Positions 58,482 through 64,000 of a DNA stretch of 64,000 nt are shown in pieces (positions within the stretch are counted from its first letter, which is position 1; every line of letters starts with the position of its first letter). Where the stretch lies: NCBI GenBank assembly GCA_002083615.1, contig MSXO01000013.1, positions 33,832 to 97,831 on the forward strand. The letters are read 5' to 3'. The notes under the pieces are model-generated. The model was not told where the DNA came from, did no database searches, and saw nothing but the letters and a program-made list of their open reading frames with translations. Source of the DNA: Proteobacteria bacterium ST_bin11 (lineage in GTDB: Bacteria > Pseudomonadota > Gammaproteobacteria > Methylococcales > Methylomonadaceae). A program made the position numbers and the translations under genes.

Positions 58482-61019
58482 ATGTCTCAATTTAATCACG
58501 CAAATTCGGCCACCAGAATTCGGCATATCTTGCTAAAAAGTGCCTTGTTCGGTTGGGAGCCCCGTTTCAACGCGCAATTGATAGACTTATTGGTCTGGCT
58601 ACAAGAAAACGATAGTCAGCGCCATCCGGAAATCGCTGCCCGCGCGAAATTATTGACGTATATTTTGGAAGACTTGCCGAAAGACGCTAAGGCCAAGAGT
58701 CGATTTGCCGAGATTAGCCAACACTTAGCAGGTTTGGTGCGTTTAATCGACCATTGGTTCGAAACGCCGAATTTGCAAGCGCCGGCTCGGGCTGTTAGTG
58801 CTGTTCGGCATAAACGGACTTGGCGACGGATAGCCGCGAATCGAGTTTCCAGTCCGGTTGATCAGGCATGCTTTCCTGCAGTGCTGAGCGCGATTGCTCA
58901 AATGTTGCAGGATCCACATCTGGCAGGCCAGACGCGAGAAGCGCTTCAGGCGCTCATGCAAGCCGATTCCCTGCCGGTGCGAGCCCCCTCGGAAGAGGCA
59001 AAATCGATAACACAACAGTCCACGGCTGAAAATCAGAATCCGCGCCCGAGAATCTTGGTGGCGGAAGATGATCTTGGATGCCAATCGGTAGTTAAGTTGC
59101 AATTGACCACACTGGGTTATGACAGCGCATTTGCCGCAAACGGCACAGCTGCTTTCGGTCTGTGGCTGCAAGGCGATTTTTCTGCAGTGTTTGCCGATCT
59201 CAATATGCCGGGGGCAGATGGCTTGACCTTGACAAGAGCGATACGCGCTACCGAATCGGTCCGGGGCGGCAGCATTCCTATTATTGCCATTACCGCCGCC
59301 AAAGAATCCAAGCAACTGGTTGCTTGTCTGGAGGCAGGGATGAACGACGTATTGCCCAAGCCCATCGAACTGGAACGTATGCGCGAGTTGTTGGCCCGTT
59401 ATCTAAGCGCTAGCCTGCCGGCAGCGGTTGTTGAGGCAGCGACTGAACCGCGCAATGAAAGCTTCGGGCTGGATATGAATTATTTGGTGCGGGTTATCGG
59501 TAGCGAGAATCTTGATCATGTCCCCGAACTCATGGAATTGTTTATAAGTTCGACACGCCTTGACTTAGAGTTTTGTCGGGAACTGCTAGCAAATCCTGAT
59601 GGCAAGTACATCGCCAAGTCCATGCACAAACTTAAGTCGTCTGCGCGAATGATAGGTGCGTTGCCGTTTGCCGAAATGGCCGAAGGCCTCGAAGCGGCCA
59701 TCCAAGCCGGACGCATGGCCGAAGCAGCGGTTCGAATCGAAGAAATGAGTACAGCCTTGACTCAGTTGAAGAATGCCTGCCAGGGCGGCATCGCAGTCGA
59801 TTGGCAGCCAGCTAGCCAGTTCCGCAACCAGCTTGCTGCGGATTTACTGATTCCCGAGCCGGTATTAATCGTCGATGACGATGCCTTGGCGCGTCGTCAG
59901 CTACGGCTCATGTTGAATACCGTGGGTATTAGTCAGGTCGTGACCAGTAGTAGTGCGGCTGCGGCTCTAATCGAGCTAAGGCAGGCGCAGCCGCGTATCG
60001 AGCTAGTGATCAGCGATCTGAGTATGCCGGCCATGCCCGGTTTGACGTTTTTAAGCCATATTGCCGACTTGGGCTATGGCGGTTATCTGCTGTTGATCAG
60101 CGGAGCGGGTAAGCAGTTTCTGGATTCAGCCGTCGAATTTGCAAGAACCAGGGACATGCGGCTGCTGGGAGCGCTATCCAAACCGGTGACGCTAGAGAAC
60201 TTGACGGATTGTTTCAAAATATCCGATTTCGCTCACAGCAACGCCGGTGAAACCGATCCTGCCGAGATCGGTATGTTCGATATGAGTCAGGCGATACGCA
60301 ACGATGAATTTGAGATTTTTTTCCGACCCAAACTGGCGACTGCCAATCTGAAGCCCGCTGGCGTCGCAGCGCAATTGTCTTGGCAATGTCGAGACAGGCC
60401 GGTTGCAGCGCAGTCTGTGCTGGCTTTAGCAGAGCGCTATGGTCTGGGAGAGGAGTTGTTCAAGTTGCTGTTCACCAAATCCTTAATTGGCGGCAGTCGC
60501 ATTGCCGAGGCCGGATTTGCGTCTAGCCTAACGGTCAATTTGCCCGCTCACTGCCTTCGTAATAGCACGTTACCGGCATTTATTCTGGCCTCGTTAAATG
60601 CTATCGGCTTTAACCCGGAAAGTTTAATGCTGGAGATAAGTCAAGCCGGGCTTTTGGCGGAGATGCCCATGGCTTGGGAAAGTTTAGCGCGGCTGTGTTT
60701 ACAGGGGATCCGATTGTCGCTGGGCGACCTGTCAGCGGATAGCTTGAGTATAGAATCCGCCTGTCGGATTCCGTTTACGGAACTTAGTCTCGATATAGGC
60801 TTTGCCCGGGAAGCTGCCGAGTTGCAAAGGCCTGAGTTTGTGACACGTATTGTCGACACGGCCAAGGCCTGCAATTTGCGTGTGCTGGCGGATCATGTGC
60901 ACACCCAAGATGATCTAACTATTGCCCGAGATTTCGGCTGTGAGTATTTCCGGGGCAATTTGTTCGGGCAAGCCATGCCGCAAACAACAATTATTGAATG
61001 GTTGGGTGCTAACCGTTAG
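58482..61019 (+). CDS. REC-Hpt-REC-degenerate EAL signalling hub protein
   Basis: The 845-residue cytoplasmic protein has: an unknown helical N-terminus (1-180); a receiver (about 189-305: RILVAEDDLGC, VFADLNMPGADG, LPKPIE); an Hpt domain (about 326-430, His in SMHKLKSSARMIG near 380); a second receiver (about 460-575: VLIVDDDALARR, LVISDLSMPAMPG, LSKPV); and an EAL-like domain (about 595-845). The EAL motif is lost (GVAAQLSW), the DDFGTG loop reads GDLSADS, and the catalytic Lys is missing (ELSLDIGF), so phosphodiesterase activity is unlikely. It may bind c-di-GMP or another protein. It starts right after the HTH-receiver stop. Confidence 0.92.
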   Translation: MSQFNHANSATRIRHILLKSALFGWEPRFNAQLIDLLVWLQENDSQRHPEIAARAKLLTYILEDLPKDAKAKSRFAEISQHLAGLVRLIDHWFETPNLQAPARAVSAVRHKRTWRRIAANRVSSPVDQACFPAVLSAIAQMLQDPHLAGQTREALQALMQADSLPVRAPSEEAKSITQQSTAENQNPRPRILVAEDDLGCQSVVKLQLTTLGYDSAFAANGTAAFGLWLQGDFSAVFADLNMPGADGLTLTRAIRATESVRGGSIPIIAITAAKESKQLVACLEAGMNDVLPKPIELERMRELLARYLSASLPAAVVEAATEPRNESFGLDMNYLVRVIGSENLDHVPELMELFISSTRLDLEFCRELLANPDGKYIAKSMHKLKSSARMIGALPFAEMAEGLEAAIQAGRMAEAAVRIEEMSTALTQLKNACQGGIAVDWQPASQFRNQLAADLLIPEPVLIVDDDALARRQLRLMLNTVGISQVVTSSSAAAALIELRQAQPRIELVISDLSMPAMPGLTFLSHIADLGYGGYLLLISGAGKQFLDSAVEFARTRDMRLLGALSKPVTLENLTDCFKISDFAHSNAGETDPAEIGMFDMSQAIRNDEFEIFFRPKLATANLKPAGVAAQLSWQCRDRPVAAQSVLALAERYGLGEELFKLLFTKSLIGGSRIAEAGFASSLTVNLPAHCLRNSTLPAFILASLNAIGFNPESLMLEISQAGLLAEMPMAWESLARLCLQGIRLSLGDLSADSLSIESACRIPFTELSLDIGFAREAAELQRPEFVTRIVDTAKACNLRVLADHVHTQDDLTIARDFGCEYFRGNLFGQAMPQTTIIEWLGANR

Positions 61020-61084
61020 ATAAGTCAACGGCAATACTCGCTATCCGCCTCCGCTAGCCGGCACATGGTCCGAGAACTCAGTTT

Positions 61085-63940
61085 ATGAAAACCCAGTATG
61101 AAGATATATCCGGTTTACGCAACCAGTTGTTGAATGCGATTCTGTTGATCGCAGGCTCATGCGGTATTCCAAGCTTAGGCATATCTTTGTCACGAGCGAT
61201 ATTCATGGGCTGGAAGCCGGTAATGTTCGTGCAGATTATGGCTTTAGTCACATTCTGGTCGCTTTGGCTAAGTCGCAAGCGAACGCCTTACCGCTTTCGG
61301 GCCATAGCGCTGTTGACGATATTCTGGGTGCTGATCTACGGTGGAATTTCCCAGTTCGGCCTGATTGCGGGCAGTAAAGTGGCCGCGCCGGTTTACACCT
61401 TATTGTGCGTCTTTCTATTCGACTTTCCGCTTGCTGGTTGGCTAATGGCCATCAATATACTAAGCATGGCTTTGCTGGGTGTTGCGGCTACTCAACATTG
61501 GATTAGTTTCGATGTCGATTACCCCGTGTATGCCTATAATCCCCTGCCTTGGTTGAATGTCGTTTGGAATCTGTTTGCCTTCAATAGCATGATTGCTTTT
61601 TTGAGCTGGCGAACGCTCAAGAGCTTGAGAACCAATGAAGAGCAAGCTCGTGCAAATGTCGATTACCTGCAAAAAGTCACCGCCAATGTACCCGGCGTAA
61701 TTTATCAGTACTTGCTGCGCGCCGATGGCAGTTCCTGTTTGCCTTATGCGAGTAGTAAGCTCTCCGATTTGATCGGTGTTGAACCGGAACAGGTGCTGGA
61801 TGACGCCGAGCGGCTATTTGCGGTTATGCACCAGGACGATTTGCCGACCATCAAACATCTGATAGCGCAATCGGCGCGCCAATGTGAGGCGTTCAGGGCA
61901 GAGTTTCGAGTACTCCATCCGGTAAATGGTTGTCGATGGATAAGTTGCCATGCCACACCGGAACGCGTCGAAAACGGCGCCACTCTCTGGCATGGATTCC
62001 TGACCGATATTTCCCCACAAAAAGCCAACGAAGCCGAATTACAGGAAAATAAGGTCTTGTTCCAGCGTTTGTTCGAGCGGTTACCCATGCCATTGGGCGT
62101 GGTTAATCGTCATGGACGCATAGTCGAACTAAATAGTCGATTTATCCAAACCTTTGGCTATAGCGGTGCGGAGATAGTGACGATGGATGATTGGTGGCCA
62201 CTGGCTTTTCCTGAGCCGATTTACCGCCGGCAGGCCATGGATACTTGGAGCGCCGCTTTGCGCAACGCCAGGGCAAACCGAAACGACATTCAAGAATTGG
62301 AATACCGGATAACCGATAAGCGGGGCAAAATTCGTACTATGGTCGTGTCCGGCATCACCCTAGACGACGGGTTTTTAGCGACTTTTTTCGATATTACCGA
62401 ACGCAAAGCAGCTGAACAAACGCTACAAGCCAGTGAAAGCCGCTTCCGCCAATTGGTGGAAAATTCGCCAGTTGCCTATCTGGCCTTGGATATTAGCGGA
62501 TACATTCTGGATGCCAACGATAAACTCTGCCAAATGCTTGGCTATCGCCATGGGTATTTATTGGATCGGCATTTTAACGAGGTCAGCGACCCGCACTATT
62601 CCCTCGACTTTATCGATGATTTTATCGATTTACAGCAGCAAGGGGTATCAGCCAAGGGTCAGGAAGTGCGCCTGCGGCATCACGACGGCGGCACTATTAT
62701 TGCGTTATTGGAATGGGGGGTTCAGATTGACGTTGAGGGACAGTTCATCCAGTGTCACTGTGTATTGCATGACATCAGTGAACGCAAGCAGATGGAAAAC
62801 GCATTATTGGAAGCCAAAATGGCCGCAGAAAATGCCAATTCGGCGAAATCGATGTTTTTGGCCAGTATGAGTCACGAGTTGCGAACGCCGCTGAATGTGA
62901 TCATCGGCTTTGCCGAGCTATTAAATATTGGCGAGCCCGCACCTTTACTGGCGTTACAGAAAGAGCCGGTTGCCTATATCTTGAAGGCCGGTCGGCAATT
63001 ACTGACCTTGGTGGACGATGTGTTGGATTTGGCACGTATCGAGTCGGGCAATTTGGAATTGCTGATCGAGCCGGTGGGACTAACCGATGTCTTGGACGAT
63101 GTACTGGCAAGCTTTAAGCGGCTTGCTGCACAACGGCATATCGAATTGCTGGTTAGGGAGGGTGGCCCACGCTGGGTATGGGCTGACGCTTCCCGGCTAA
63201 GACAAATTATCCAAAACTTGGTATCCAATGCGGTCAAGTACAATCGCGAGAACGGTCGGGTGACGATTATTTGCCAAAATACGGACGGTAAAGTACGGAT
63301 ATGTATTGAGGACACCGGCTGCGGTATTCCCAAAAAAATGCAATCCGAGCTGTTTCAACCGTTCCAGCGTTTGGGGGCGGAAACTACCCATATTGAAGGT
63401 ACCGGTATCGGCCTAGTAGTGTGCCGTTATTTGCTAGAAGCCATGCACGGCGTCATTGACTTTCACAGCGAGCCCGGCGTCGGTAGTCGATTCTGGCTGG
63501 AGTTACCCGAAGCTCCTGCAGTGTCGGAGACTTCACTCCGATCCGCAGATACGCGTTTTGATTTAAGTCTTGAGGGCGCAGTATTGTATGTGGAAGACAA
63601 TCCGGTGCACATCAGCTTGCTTAAATATCTGTTCCGGCGTATCCCGAATGTCAAGCTATACACCGCCAATTCCGCCACCGAGGGGCTAAGCATGATTCGA
63701 GATCTTGTGCCGGATTTGGTGCTGATGGATATCTCGCTACCTGATATGAATGGACTGGTCGCATTGCAAGCACTGAAGGCCGATCCCCTTACCGCACGGA
63801 TTCCCGTGGTGGCCGTCAGTGCAGCGGCCATGGCCGATGATATAAAACTGGGGTTGGAAACCGGATTTTTAGCCTATCTCACCAAGCCGCTTGACGTCGC
63901 AAAGTTGTTGGAGCTGATCGCTAAGGTGTTACTGAAATAA
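61085..63940 (+). CDS. Membrane PAS-rich hybrid histidine kinase
   Basis: The 951-residue protein has about six membrane helices (residues 15-180), three PAS domains (about 195-320, 330-445, 450-570), HisKA with the phosphoacceptor His near 597 in SHELRTPLNVIIGFAELL, HATPase_c (N-box QNLVSNAVKYN, DTGCGIP, EGTGIGLVVC), and a C-terminal receiver with Asp near 882 (LVLMDISLPDMNG). It would phosphorylate its own receiver, then the Hpt of the upstream hub, then other receivers. The signal sensed is unknown; PAS domains may hold a redox or light cofactor, but none can be read here. Confidence 0.94.
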   Translation: MKTQYEDISGLRNQLLNAILLIAGSCGIPSLGISLSRAIFMGWKPVMFVQIMALVTFWSLWLSRKRTPYRFRAIALLTIFWVLIYGGISQFGLIAGSKVAAPVYTLLCVFLFDFPLAGWLMAINILSMALLGVAATQHWISFDVDYPVYAYNPLPWLNVVWNLFAFNSMIAFLSWRTLKSLRTNEEQARANVDYLQKVTANVPGVIYQYLLRADGSSCLPYASSKLSDLIGVEPEQVLDDAERLFAVMHQDDLPTIKHLIAQSARQCEAFRAEFRVLHPVNGCRWISCHATPERVENGATLWHGFLTDISPQKANEAELQENKVLFQRLFERLPMPLGVVNRHGRIVELNSRFIQTFGYSGAEIVTMDDWWPLAFPEPIYRRQAMDTWSAALRNARANRNDIQELEYRITDKRGKIRTMVVSGITLDDGFLATFFDITERKAAEQTLQASESRFRQLVENSPVAYLALDISGYILDANDKLCQMLGYRHGYLLDRHFNEVSDPHYSLDFIDDFIDLQQQGVSAKGQEVRLRHHDGGTIIALLEWGVQIDVEGQFIQCHCVLHDISERKQMENALLEAKMAAENANSAKSMFLASMSHELRTPLNVIIGFAELLNIGEPAPLLALQKEPVAYILKAGRQLLTLVDDVLDLARIESGNLELLIEPVGLTDVLDDVLASFKRLAAQRHIELLVREGGPRWVWADASRLRQIIQNLVSNAVKYNRENGRVTIICQNTDGKVRICIEDTGCGIPKKMQSELFQPFQRLGAETTHIEGTGIGLVVCRYLLEAMHGVIDFHSEPGVGSRFWLELPEAPAVSETSLRSADTRFDLSLEGAVLYVEDNPVHISLLKYLFRRIPNVKLYTANSATEGLSMIRDLVPDLVLMDISLPDMNGLVALQALKADPLTARIPVVAVSAAAMADDIKLGLETGFLAYLTKPLDVAKLLELIAKVLLK

Positions 63941-64000
63941 TGTCCTGATTAGCAAACGGCCTAAGCTGGCTTTTTGGGTTTAGCAGGCTGTTGATTTTAT

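Noticed and set aside
1..64000. tRNA, rRNA, CRISPR arrays, prophage or IS elements
   Set aside because: I found no conserved tRNA T-loop in a folding context, no rRNA stretch, no regularly spaced repeats and no transposase or integrase frame.

Overview
The window is ordinary, densely coded chromosome of a gammaproteobacterium. Several gene orders are those known from that class: gshB-tonB-yqgE-ruvX-pyrR-pyrB-pyrC' (the order I recall from Pseudomonas), rhlB divergent from trxA-rho, and rlmH-maf-rng-yhdP. A Methylomonas-like methanotroph (Methylococcales) is my best guess from overall gene style and the inorganic-carbon locus. It is an inference, because no methane-oxidation gene lies in the window. 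I found no rRNA, tRNA, CRISPR array, integrase, transposase or prophage gene.

Layout. 1-2.5 kb: a cut-off DegP/HtrA protease gene, a cyclic-nucleotide-binding/rhodanese protein, and rpmB-rpmG. 2.6-8.6 kb: glutathione synthetase, TonB, YqgE, RuvX and the pyrimidine genes pyrR-pyrB-pyrC', where PyrC' has lost its metal-binding HxH. 8.6-26.3 kb: a LOG-family protein, then a MoxR/Bat-type operon (moxR, DUF58, DUF4381, two VWA proteins, BatD). That operon has a frameshifted DUF58 gene, carries a MASE1-CHASE-PAS-GGDEF-EAL gene inside it, and has BatD displaced behind a CBS/CorC membrane protein and a heavy-metal RND pump. 26.3-32.6 kb: nudE, a chemoreceptor, yrfG, rhlB, trxA and rho. 32.8-45.2 kb: an SbmA-like ABC protein with a degenerate ATPase domain next to a GH5 glucanase, molybdopterin genes moaE/moaD/moaC, a BamC-like lipoprotein, a nitrilase-family amidase, yhdP, rng, maf and rlmH.

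45.5-57.6 kb is the most interesting part. It reads as an expanded inorganic-carbon uptake locus: a NuoM-like protein, a hairpin-rich intergenic element, DabA (DUF2309) with all four expected zinc ligands, three more proton-antiporter-like subunits (NuoL-like, an atypical NuoM-like one with Lys to Arg and a His-rich tail, and a canonical NuoM-like one), a beta-carbonic anhydrase, and a SulP transporter. A described DAB system needs only DabA plus one antiporter-like DabB, so four such proteins suggest a larger ion-coupled CO2-hydrating or bicarbonate-importing complex.

57.9-63.9 kb is a three-gene signalling operon: an N-terminal MerR/excisionase-like HTH fused to a receiver, a REC-Hpt-REC-degenerate-EAL hub, and a membrane PAS-rich hybrid histidine kinase. 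Together they look like a branched phosphorelay feeding an unusual transcription factor and possibly a c-di-GMP sensor.
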